Source: Algoriphagus sp.
Lineage (GTDB): Bacteria > Bacteroidota > Bacteroidia > Cytophagales > Cyclobacteriaceae
DNA length: 64,000 nt
Assembly (NCBI GenBank): GCA_029945945.1
Contig: JAQSDM010000004.1
Location: 220,420 to 284,419, forward strand
Direction: 5' to 3'
Shown here: one piece after another, positions 53,324-60,446 of the stretch
How positions within the stretch are numbered: position 1 is the first letter of the stretch
How the letters are laid out: each line of letters opens with the position of its first letter
Program-made: the position numbers and the translations under genes
Notes under the pieces: generated by a model
Databases searched by the model: none
What the model saw: the letters and a program-made list of their open reading frames with translations, nothing else
What the model was told of the DNA's origin: nothing

Positions 53324-53500
53324 CTAATTTCCAAGTTTTAATGGGGTTTTGACCCCTTTTTTACTTTTTCCTCCCACACATCCAATGTTTTGAGTTAGTG
53401 GAATGTCATCAGGAAGAATTCCCATTCCCTGGCTTAAATCCCATTCTTCAGCTTCGGGTTCCGGGATTTTTTTGGTTGATTTATCTGGTTTGGATTTCAT
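53324..53500 (-). CDS. Small hypothetical protein with GCVGGK motif
   Basis: 58 residues from ATG 53500, too short for the usual length cut-off. It opens with basic KSKPDKSTKK and PEPEAEEW, then DLSQGMGILPDDIPLTQNIGCVGGK and a basic tail. Similar short proteins with a W-D-L-S-x-G-x-G-I-L-P pattern and a C-G-G-K end are familiar from Bacteroidota genomes, so I believe it is real, but no function is known. It ends 35 bp before the lipoprotein start and may be co-transcribed with it. Confidence 0.55.
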   Translation of the reverse strand: MKSKPDKSTKKIPEPEAEEWDLSQGMGILPDDIPLTQNIGCVGGKSKKGVKTPLKLGN

Positions 53501-53627
53501 ATTGATCTCGGATTCTCAAAGTAAACGGATCTATAAGCAGAAAGATTTTGGGATTAGGGATTTGTGTTATTCTGTTGCCTGATTGTTACGTATAGGAGTG
53601 TTTCTTCTTCAATCTCTATCTTTAGGC

Positions 53628-55388
53628 ATGAAAGGATTTGATTTTGAAAGCGATGGGCTTTCGGAGAAACTAAGTTTGGTGAAAAAGAAAGCCGGGAGCC
53701 TTTCCTTGCTGAGACTTTTAGTGTTTTTTGGGATGATTGCGTTGCTGGTACTGAGTTTATCAGATGCTCCTTATTGGTTTTTGCCATTTGGACTTTCCGT
53801 TGGTGTTTTTATAGAATTGATCCGAAGATATAATTACCAAAAAGATCAGGAGGCGATTTATCTGGCTCTTCAAAAACTACTTCAACGAACAGAAAAGCGG
53901 AAAACCAGAAATCTCTCCGGGTTGGATACCGGCGGGGAGTTCATGGACAAGTTGCACCCATTTTCAAATGATTTGGATCTTTTTGGGGATCATTCACTTT
54001 TTCAATTACTAAATCACACCTGCTCCCCGAATGCAAAAAAGGCACTTGCTGCGAAAATGAAAGGATCTTTTCAATTGGATGAAGCCGAAGCAAGGAGGAT
54101 GGCTTCTCAGGAGCTTTCAGAAAAGCCAAAATTTTTGCAGGCGATGGAAAGTATTGGATCGGCGTTTTTTGTGGAGGAAAAATCAAACGAAGGATGGATT
54201 AATTGGCTGAAAGAACCTCAAAAAATCAAATCCTGGATTTCGATTTTTGCCTTTGTCGGACCGATTGGAGGGATCGTACTTTGCGGTCTGGTTTATGCGG
54301 CAGTGCTTCCTGCATCCGTTTTGGGTATTTGGATTTTGATTGGAATGATTTTTTTATCCGCTGTTTTCAAACCCCTCAAGCAAGCAGCAGAACTTATCCC
54401 ATCCAGAAATCAGCTTAAAATCTATCGATATTGGATACATGAATTGGAGCAGGAAAACTTCAATTCTGAAATCCTCAGAGAAGCCCAATCCCATTTTTTA
54501 ACTCAGGAAGGGAAGGCCTCCGAATTATTGGATCAACTCGATAGGCTTGGGCTTTGGGTTCAAAATCGATTGAATCTCCTTTATCTGCCAATCAATTTGC
54601 TGTTTTGGACAGATTTGTTTCTTTTCATGAGGCTTGATTCCTGGAAGAGAAATCATGGAGAAACCACCTCGGATTTTCCAGTTCAGCTGGAAAACTGGGA
54701 AGTTTTGATTTCACTTGGTGCTTTTGAAACTGAAGTTGGAGTCAAAGGGAAAGTCACGCGACTTGCGGATTCAGGTTTGACCGCCAGAGGAGTCACACAT
54801 CCATTGCTGCATCCGGATAAAGCCGTCGCAAATGATTTTACGCTCAATGAAAGCCAGAAGATAATCCTTCTTACCGGATCAAATATGAGTGGAAAAACCA
54901 CTTTCATGAGGACTTTGGGAATCAATTGTGTTCTGATGAATTTGGGATTGAATCCGTTTGCTAAAGAGTTTGGATTGGGACCTATGCAGCTTTACACGAG
55001 CATGAGGAATTCGGATAATCTGGGTGAAAGCGTCAGTTCTTTCTACGCTGAATTAAGTCGAATTCACACCCTGATTGAAAGATTGGAAGCAGGAGAGGAG
55101 ATCCTTTTCTTGTTGGATGAGATTTTGAAAGGGACCAATACCGAGGATAGAATAGCGGGAAGCGAAGCGCTTATCCGGCAGGTAAGAAAGACAAATGCCA
55201 TGGGGATTATCAGTACCCATGACATTGAATTGGCGGAATTGGATAAAAAGATTGAATCCCTGAAGAATTTCAGTTTTCATTCAGAGATTCATGATCAAAG
55301 GATTGACTTTGATTATAAAATCAAATCAGGAGCTTGTCCCAGCTTCAATGCCCATAAACTGATGGAATTGATGGGAATTAAGTTTTAA
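53628..55388 (+). CDS. Membrane-anchored MutS-like ATPase
   Basis: ATG 53628 gives 586 residues. Two hydrophobic pairs near the N-terminus (LLVFFGMIALLVLSL / WFLPFGLSVGVFIELI, ~25-62) and further helices at ~205-255 anchor it in the membrane. The MutS core/lever part (~90-400) precedes the MutS ATPase domain with Walker A LTGSNMSGKTTFMR (~418), GPMQLYTSMRNSDNLGESVSSFYAELSRI (~460), Walker B ILFLLDEILKGTNTEDR (~498) and GIISTHD (~527). The mismatch-recognition domain is missing. Homologues exist across Bacteroidota; their task is not known. Repair of mismatches is unlikely. Confidence 0.85.
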   Translation: MKGFDFESDGLSEKLSLVKKKAGSLSLLRLLVFFGMIALLVLSLSDAPYWFLPFGLSVGVFIELIRRYNYQKDQEAIYLALQKLLQRTEKRKTRNLSGLDTGGEFMDKLHPFSNDLDLFGDHSLFQLLNHTCSPNAKKALAAKMKGSFQLDEAEARRMASQELSEKPKFLQAMESIGSAFFVEEKSNEGWINWLKEPQKIKSWISIFAFVGPIGGIVLCGLVYAAVLPASVLGIWILIGMIFLSAVFKPLKQAAELIPSRNQLKIYRYWIHELEQENFNSEILREAQSHFLTQEGKASELLDQLDRLGLWVQNRLNLLYLPINLLFWTDLFLFMRLDSWKRNHGETTSDFPVQLENWEVLISLGAFETEVGVKGKVTRLADSGLTARGVTHPLLHPDKAVANDFTLNESQKIILLTGSNMSGKTTFMRTLGINCVLMNLGLNPFAKEFGLGPMQLYTSMRNSDNLGESVSSFYAELSRIHTLIERLEAGEEILFLLDEILKGTNTEDRIAGSEALIRQVRKTNAMGIISTHDIELAELDKKIESLKNFSFHSEIHDQRIDFDYKIKSGACPSFNAHKLMELMGIKF

Positions 55389-55457
55389 TTTTTTTCTTCC
55401 AAGTCAAAGAATCCGTAAATTCATAGGTAATCAATTATTTACCTAAATTTTAGAGCT

Positions 55458-55604
55458 ATGAATAACCTACTTTATTTTATCGCGGTGATTTTAGTTATTG
55501 GTTGGATTCTTGGATTTTTTGTTTACAATGTTGGAGGTCTCATACATATTCTGCTAGTAATCGCCATCATATCAATCTTGTTTAAGGTTATTGGAGGAAG
55601 GTAA
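55458..55604 (+). CDS. lmo0937 family mini membrane protein
   Basis: 48 residues, below the usual length cut-off. It has two hydrophobic helices, LLYFIAVILVIGWILGFFVYN and LIHILLVIAIISILFKVI, separated by VGGL, and ends in GGR, the hallmark of the lmo0937/DUF5670 family. These are stress-linked small membrane proteins of unknown role. It is separated from purK by a terminator. Confidence 0.85.
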   Translation: MNNLLYFIAVILVIGWILGFFVYNVGGLIHILLVIAIISILFKVIGGR

Positions 55605-55645
55605 TTTTGTAAATTACTTTTTTTCAAAAGCTTTGATGAAATAAG

Positions 55646-55683
55646 ACAATCTGGATTTATTGAACCAGATTGTTTTATTTTTG
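55646..55683 (+). terminator. Terminator whose T run contains a -7-like element
   Basis: ACAATCTGG (55646-55654) / CCAGATTGT (55665-55673) then TTTATTTTT. TATTTTTG (55676-55683) inside the T run equals the -7 consensus, 8 bp before the purK ATG; no -33 TTTG is seen at the right spacing. Confidence 0.75.
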
Positions 55684-55691
55684 GCACTCCT

Positions 55692-56840
55692 ATGGCGTTA
55701 CATAATCTTCAATCAAAAGTCCTTGGCGTTCTCGGCGGCGGTCAACTTGGCCGGATGCTAATCCAATCGGCAATCAACTATAATCAGGATATCCACATTT
55801 TGGATCCAGATCCGAATGCACCCTGCAAAGATATTTCTCAAAAATTCACAGTTGGTTCGCTGAAAGATTTTGACACAGTTTATGCCTTTGGACAAGCCTG
55901 CGATGTAATAACTGTCGAGATCGAAAACGTTAACACAGAGGCGCTTGAAAAACTTCGCTCCGAAGGAAAGCAAGTTTATCCACAACCTGAGATTCTTCGA
56001 TTGATTCAGGATAAACGAGCCCAAAAACAATTTTATCAACAGAATGGAATTCCCACAGCGGAATTTATCCTGACTGCTGATAAAGCAGATGTTATCCACA
56101 ATTCCGGATTCCTTCCGGCGGTAAATAAGCTGGGAAAAGAAGGATATGATGGAAGAGGAGTTCAAATCTTGAGGGCGGAAGCAGATCTCGAAAAAGCGTT
56201 TGATGCTCCGGGTTTGTTGGAAAAACTGATTGATTTTGAGAAAGAAATCGCGGTGACAGTTGCCAGGAATGAATCCGGAGAATTGGTGGCCTATCCTGCA
56301 GTCGAATGCGCCTTTCATCCAACAGCTAACTTGGTTGAGTTTCTTTTTGCCCCTGCAGAAATCAGTAAGGAAGTTGAAGAGAAAGCCCAGGAAATTGCTA
56401 AGGATGTAATCCTAAAACTTGGGATGGTTGGCATCTTAGCTGTAGAAATGTTTGTGACAGAATCCGGTGAGGTTCTTGTCAATGAAATTGCGCCAAGACC
56501 TCATAACAGCGGGCACCATACAATCGAGGCAAATTTTACTTCCCAGTTTGAGCAGCATTTAAGAGCAGTAATGAATTGGCCACTTGGCAATCCTGATCTA
56601 AGATGCCCTGCCGCAATGATTAATTTACTTGGCGAGGAAGGCTATTCGGGTCAGGTGATGGTAGAAGGTCAGGAGGAGGCTTTGGCAGAAAAAGGAGTGT
56701 ATATTCATATGTATGGTAAGAAATTGACCAAGCCATTTCGCAAGATGGGTCATGTGACCATTCTTGATGAAAATGTGGATAACCTCAAGAAAAGAGCGAA
56801 CAGAATCAAAGAACTAATCAAAATCAAATCGACGAAATGA
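55692..56840 (+). CDS. purK: 5-(carboxyamino)imidazole ribonucleotide synthase
   Basis: 382 residues, standard length. The ATP-grasp layout is plain: VLGVLGGGQLGRMLIQSA (~10-27), DVITVEIENVNTEAL (~70), LIQDKRAQKQFYQQNGIPTAEF (~103), LGKEGYDGRGVQIL (~145), EKEIAVTVARNESGE (~187), VEMFVTESGEVLVNEIAPRPHNSGHHTIEA (~248). It makes N5-CAIR from AIR, bicarbonate and ATP in purine synthesis. purE begins 4 bp before its end, a translationally coupled pair. Confidence 0.96.
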   Translation: MALHNLQSKVLGVLGGGQLGRMLIQSAINYNQDIHILDPDPNAPCKDISQKFTVGSLKDFDTVYAFGQACDVITVEIENVNTEALEKLRSEGKQVYPQPEILRLIQDKRAQKQFYQQNGIPTAEFILTADKADVIHNSGFLPAVNKLGKEGYDGRGVQILRAEADLEKAFDAPGLLEKLIDFEKEIAVTVARNESGELVAYPAVECAFHPTANLVEFLFAPAEISKEVEEKAQEIAKDVILKLGMVGILAVEMFVTESGEVLVNEIAPRPHNSGHHTIEANFTSQFEQHLRAVMNWPLGNPDLRCPAAMINLLGEEGYSGQVMVEGQEEALAEKGVYIHMYGKKLTKPFRKMGHVTILDENVDNLKKRANRIKELIKIKSTK

Positions 56841-57352
56841 AACCATCCGTAGGAATAATCATGGGAAGTCAGTCGGATCTTCCGATCATGGCTGAAGCAG
56901 CCGAAATGCTGGAGGAGCTAGGTGTCAACTACGAATTGACGGTAGTTTCCGCCCATCGAACTCCCCATCGCATGATTTCCTATGCTGAAACTGCGCGTGA
57001 TCGAGGGATCAAAGTGATAGTGGCGGGAGCAGGCGGAGCGGCACATTTGCCCGGAATGGTTGCTTCTTTGACAAGTTTGCCTGTGGTGGGTGTTCCGATC
57101 AAAAGCTCCAATTCCATTGATGGTTGGGATAGTATCTTGTCGATTTTGCAAATGCCCGGAGGAATCCCGGTAGCGACAGTTGCCTTGAATGGAGGGAAAA
57201 ATGCCGGAATTCTCGCGGCTTCAATTGTTGGTTCATTTGATGTCGAGGTAGCTTCGCGATTGGATGCTTACAAAAAGTCTCTGAAGGAAAAAGTGGAGGA
57301 GTCGGCAGCCGAGATTGAGCAAAAAGGGTGGAAAGAAATTCTGAAGAAATAA
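56837..57352 (+). CDS. purE: 5-(carboxyamino)imidazole ribonucleotide mutase
   Basis: 171 residues. GIIMGSQSDLPIM (~6-18), VVSAHRTPHRM (~38), VIVAGAGGAAHLPGMVAS (~63), PVVGVPIKSS (~83), LQMPGGIPVATVALN (~105) are the class I PurE signatures, including the SAHRTP active-site loop. It rearranges N5-CAIR to CAIR. The start overlaps purK (ATGA), and a terminator follows directly. Confidence 0.96.
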   Translation: MKPSVGIIMGSQSDLPIMAEAAEMLEELGVNYELTVVSAHRTPHRMISYAETARDRGIKVIVAGAGGAAHLPGMVASLTSLPVVGVPIKSSNSIDGWDSILSILQMPGGIPVATVALNGGKNAGILAASIVGSFDVEVASRLDAYKKSLKEKVEESAAEIEQKGWKEILKK

Positions 57353-57353
57353 A

Positions 57354-57382
57354 AAATGCGGCTCTAGTTGCCGCATTTTAAT
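57354..57382 (+). terminator. Terminator after purKE
   Basis: AAATGCGGC (57354-57362) / GCCGCATTT (57370-57378) plus T. Confidence 0.82.
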
Positions 57383-57391
57383 TTATAGTTT

Positions 57392-57541
57392 ATGGACTGG
57401 AAAAAACCAATTCGATTTAAAATCGGGGATGTTCCCTGGGAAATTCCTTTGAACGTCTTGTTACTATTGGGAGGTATTACGCTGATTTTAATGATTTTGG
57501 GAGCCTGGCTAGGCTTTAGGTTTGGAGGAGGAAAGCTTTAA
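57392..57541 (+). CDS. Small hypothetical membrane protein
   Basis: 49 residues from ATG 57392, below the usual length cut-off. A polar N-terminus with DWKKPIRFKIGDVPWEIP is followed by one hydrophobic helix, LNVLLLLGGITLILMILGAWLGFRF, and a GGGKL end. It lies just after the purE terminator and its last 4 bp overlap the end of the convergent acidic protein gene. No family recognised; its strong hydrophobic helix and clean start make it plausible. Confidence 0.5.
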   Translation: MDWKKPIRFKIGDVPWEIPLNVLLLLGGITLILMILGAWLGFRFGGGKL

Positions 57542-57999
57542 TCTGTAAAGATCCCCCAGCCGTCATCATATTTTTCCGCAGGATCAAAGCCCCTGATCCA
57601 TTCGATGAAAAGCTTCCTGTATTCTTCTATAGCCTCGCGTAAAAGCTCCAAATGTTCCTCGGCATGAGTTTCTTCCACCGCTAGCTGATAGGTCATGGAG
57701 TTAAGACTTTTTGCATGCACTTTCATGATGACTGCCTTTTCCATTTTTAGCACGAAATCCGGAATAGATTCTGCACCTGCAAATTTGGCACTCATCACCA
57801 TTGCATCTTCCATCATCAAACCACCATATAACTCACGCCTGGCTTCATCCAGGCTGCCTACTAAAGCTCTTGTAAGTCCAATGATTTCTTTGGCTTTAAT
57901 CATTAAAGGATGCTTGTAGATTTTCTCCTGCTCTTTTTTCGGATCATAATCTCCATCCTCATCCCATTCTGCCTCCTCATCCTCAAAATCATCCCACAT
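57538..57999 (-). CDS. Conserved helical protein with acidic N-terminus, function unknown
   Basis: 153 residues. The start is very acidic (MWDDFEDEEAEWDEDGDYD), the rest is helical: IKAKEIIGLTRALVGSLDEARRELYGGLMMEDAMVMSAKFAGAE (~34-77), FVLKMEKAVIMKVHAKSLNSMTYQL and ETHAEEHLELLREAIEEYRKLFIEWI. I have seen this pattern as a conserved hypothetical in Bacteroidota. No function known. It lies 15 bp behind the DUF3127 gene in the same direction, so the two are probably co-transcribed. Confidence 0.75.
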   Translation of the reverse strand: MWDDFEDEEAEWDEDGDYDPKKEQEKIYKHPLMIKAKEIIGLTRALVGSLDEARRELYGGLMMEDAMVMSAKFAGAESIPDFVLKMEKAVIMKVHAKSLNSMTYQLAVEETHAEEHLELLREAIEEYRKLFIEWIRGFDPAEKYDDGWGIFTD

Positions 58000-58014
58000 A
58001 ACAACTCATTTTTT

Positions 58015-58362
58015 TTAGAAAGGGAGTTTGTCCTCGTCTCCATCGGAATGGAAGCTATCTACCTCTGGCATATCCGAGGAAATCGGTCCTGATGCCCCGG
58101 TACGGTCCACTTTGTAAGCTTTTACTTCTGTGTACCACCGTCCGTTGTATTCACGACTTTCCACATCTATTCCCATGGTTACATTCTCTCCCGGTTTCAG
58201 GGAAAACTGATCTATTTTATCACCCCAAAGGGATACGCATACTTTTTTAGGATATTGTCCTCCTGTTTCCAGGATATATTCTTGTTTTCTCCAAGCATTA
58301 CCACTTTTTGAATTTCCGCCTACCTCGGGCAGTTGTTGGATTACTTTTCCGCTCAGTTCCAT
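58015..58362 (-). CDS. DUF3127 protein with SSB-like C-terminal tail
   Basis: 115 residues, the typical DUF3127 length. KVIQQLPEVGGNSKSGNAWRKQEYILET (~6-33) and KKVCVSLWGDKIDQFSLKPGENVTMGIDVESREYNGRWYTEVKAYKVDR (~39-87) form an OB-fold-like domain. The end DSFHSDGDEDKLPF is acidic and finishes DKLPF, close to the DDDIPF tail by which single-strand binding protein recruits repair enzymes. A nucleic-acid-related role is therefore suspected but unproven. The acidic helical gene follows. Confidence 0.85.
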   Translation of the reverse strand: MELSGKVIQQLPEVGGNSKSGNAWRKQEYILETGGQYPKKVCVSLWGDKIDQFSLKPGENVTMGIDVESREYNGRWYTEVKAYKVDRTGASGPISSDMPEVDSFHSDGDEDKLPF

Positions 58363-58711
58363 TATCGATTAATTAAATATTAAGTCTCCCGAAGTTAAGC
58401 AATGCCTTTGAAATCTCCCGATTTGAAAGGTCAAAAAAAAGGAAGGTGCCCCTTCGGTTTTAACATCTTCTGGCACAGTCATTGGACCATCGCTCCTCAA
58501 GAATCCAATTTCAAAAAATTAAATTGAGGAATTTTTCCAATATTCAAAATCTGGTTTTGATTCAGGTTTTTTAGAATTTAAACTCGGTAAAATCCTCTCT
58601 TTTTCTTTGTAAGTTGGGTTTTGAAATCCTACTTTTAAATCCTTTCCAATTCTTCCACCCTTAACAGATACTATGGCCTAGACTTTTACGTTGATAATTA
58701 ACCAACTTAAA
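58363..58711. other. Gene-free interval with a possible small RNA
   Basis: 349 bp between the divergent DUF3127 and sigma-factor genes. A minus-strand hairpin (GAAGG 58455-58451, CCTTC 58446-58442) followed by eight Ts lies at 58433-58455, with further pairing GTGCC/GGCAC and GGTC/GACC around it. See the findings. No ORF is convincing. Confidence 0.4.
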
Positions 58712-59314
58712 ATGAGTAAGGGAATTGGTCCACAGGACAGCGAGCTAATTGCTCAGTATCGAAATGGCAGTGAGCCTGCATTTGATTTATTGGTAGACAG
58801 ATACCAAAAGAAGATTTATACCACAATTTTTCTGATTGTTAAGGATCAGGAAATTGCAGAGGATTTGTTGCAGGATGTATTTGTGAAGGTGGTGAATACC
58901 ATCAATTCGGACAAATACAATGAGGAAGGAAAGTTCCAGCCTTGGGTGATGCGGATTGCTCATAATTTGGCCATTGATTATTTTAGAAAGGCCAAGAGAT
59001 ATCCGACAATCCTAATGGAGGATGGATCGAATATTTTCAATTCTCTCAAGTTTTCTGAAGAAACTATCGAAGATCGTAAGGTCAGAGACGAGGGTATAGA
59101 CTTGGTAAAACGCCTGATCGAAGAACTTCCCGAAACTCAAAAGGAAGTATTGATCATGAGATACTATGTAGATATGAGTTTCCAGGAGATTGCAGATCAG
59201 ACTGGAGTCAGTATCAATACTGCTTTGGGAAGAATGCGCTATGCACTCATCCATCTGAGAAAGAAAATGAAACAATTAAACTTTGCCTATGATAAAACCA
59301 TTTACCCCAAATGA
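58712..59314 (+). CDS. ECF-type RNA polymerase sigma factor
   Basis: 200 residues from ATG 58712; the frame opens seven codons earlier. Region 2 reads ELIAQYRNGSEPAFDLLVDRYQKKIYTTIFLIVKDQEIAEDLLQDVFVKV...WVMRIAHNLAIDYFRKAKR (~10-88) and region 4 LPETQKEVLIMRYYVDMSFQEIADQTGVSINTALGRMRYALIHLRKKM (~138-185). It directs RNA polymerase to a special promoter set. The following small gene overlaps its 3' end, as usual for a sigma regulator or partner. Confidence 0.92.
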   Translation: MSKGIGPQDSELIAQYRNGSEPAFDLLVDRYQKKIYTTIFLIVKDQEIAEDLLQDVFVKVVNTINSDKYNEEGKFQPWVMRIAHNLAIDYFRKAKRYPTILMEDGSNIFNSLKFSEETIEDRKVRDEGIDLVKRLIEELPETQKEVLIMRYYVDMSFQEIADQTGVSINTALGRMRYALIHLRKKMKQLNFAYDKTIYPK

Positions 59315-59522
59315 CCTGATCAGGTATATCTATCAGGAAATGAACGAGGTGGAACAAGATCTTTTGGTGCAAGCCTTGCATAGTGATGAATCGCTGATGC
59401 AAGAATATGTGGAGATGCTGAGCACACTTGATCAACTGGAGCAAATCCAGCTATCACCTTCAGAAAAAGTAGTAAAAGCCATCAAATTGAAGGCTCAATC
59501 TACGGGACTTCAAAGAGTCTGA
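59289..59522 (+). CDS. Small protein coupled to the sigma factor, possible anti-sigma
   Basis: 77 residues from ATG 59289, overlapping the sigma gene by 26 bp. All-helical: FTPNDLIRYIYQEMNEVEQDLLVQALHSDESLMQEYVEMLSTLDQL (~5-50), then EKVVKAIKLKAQSTGLQRV. The N-terminal half resembles the ZAS-like start of Bacteroidota anti-sigma proteins, but there is no membrane helix or periplasmic domain and no clear HxxxCxxC. An antagonist or cofactor of the sigma factor is an inference from coupling. Terminator at 59536. Confidence 0.7.
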   Translation: MIKPFTPNDLIRYIYQEMNEVEQDLLVQALHSDESLMQEYVEMLSTLDQLEQIQLSPSEKVVKAIKLKAQSTGLQRV

Positions 59523-59535
59523 AAAAATTTGATGA

Positions 59536-59560
59536 CCCGGCAAAGACCGGGTTTTTTATT
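59536..59560 (+). terminator. Terminator after sigma/partner operon
   Basis: ACCCGG (59536-59541) / CCGGGT (59548-59553) plus T run; the minus-strand esterase gene ends at 59556. Confidence 0.8.
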
Positions 59561-60446
59561 TTAAAACGGTCTTCAAGTAAACGGATGCTTCCTGAATCAG
59601 GTTAGCATAAGTTGCCTCTGTGAATCCATGACCTTGTCCGGGGATGGATCTATAAAGAAAAGGAACGCTGGAAGATTCCAATTCCTTTTTCAAAATTTCA
59701 CTTTGACCGATTGGCACGACAGGATCTGTTGTTCCATGGAAAAACACGGTTGGAACAGATTTTTCATTTATAAAAGTCACCGGGCTTGATGCAGAATAAA
59801 TTCTCGGTTGGTCGGTCGGAGTTCCTCCTATCAGACCTGCCAGGATTGCGGATGTAATAGAATTAAAATTATAAAAGGGAACGAGGTCGGTTGGTGGAAA
59901 AAAGGCGATCACTGCTTGGATATTCCCAATATCCTGGTGCTTGTATCCATGTAAAAGTGCCAAATGTCCTCCTGCACTTGCTCCGGCAAGGATGATTTTA
60001 TTGGAAATATTCCATCCTGTAGTTTTGCTTAAAATGTATTCAATTGATTTGATTACGTCATTTTCCTGAATTGGAAATTTGTTAGCTCCTGTGCTGAGGT
60101 TAAATAGACGATAATCGATCGAAACATAAGCATATTCGGGGAAAGACTTTTCCATGAGAGGTTGAACCCCAAGGAATTCACTTTTGCTTCCTTCTATCCA
60201 AGCTCCTCCGTGTATGTATATAATAATAGGTGTATCCTCAGTGGATCTGCCTGCCGGCAAGTAAACATCTAAAGTCTGTTGTGGATCGGTTCCATATGCT
60301 TGATTTAGCAGGTTTAATTCAGGTAATAGCCCATTAGGATCTTCATCCTTGCTGGAATCGCAAGACCAAAGGACGATTAAGAATATAACAGGCACTAAAG
60401 ATCTGAAAAGGTGTATTCGTCTGAATGAGGTCATTTTTAAAACCAT
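59556..60446 (-). CDS. Alpha/beta-hydrolase esterase, lipoprotein
   Basis: 296 residues from ATG 60446 (292 from ATG 60434). Lipoprotein signal ends IVLWSC. The BD-FAE/HSL-like fold shows the oxyanion motif IYIHGGAWIEG (~75), nucleophile GASAGGHLAL (~152-161), catalytic Asp in FHGTTDPVVP (~238) and His in GQGHGFTEA (~268). It should hydrolyse short or carbohydrate esters at the cell surface. The aldehyde dehydrogenase gene overlaps its start; the two are co-transcribed. Confidence 0.87.
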   Translation of the reverse strand: MVLKMTSFRRIHLFRSLVPVIFLIVLWSCDSSKDEDPNGLLPELNLLNQAYGTDPQQTLDVYLPAGRSTEDTPIIIYIHGGAWIEGSKSEFLGVQPLMEKSFPEYAYVSIDYRLFNLSTGANKFPIQENDVIKSIEYILSKTTGWNISNKIILAGASAGGHLALLHGYKHQDIGNIQAVIAFFPPTDLVPFYNFNSITSAILAGLIGGTPTDQPRIYSASSPVTFINEKSVPTVFFHGTTDPVVPIGQSEILKKELESSSVPFLYRSIPGQGHGFTEATYANLIQEASVYLKTVLK

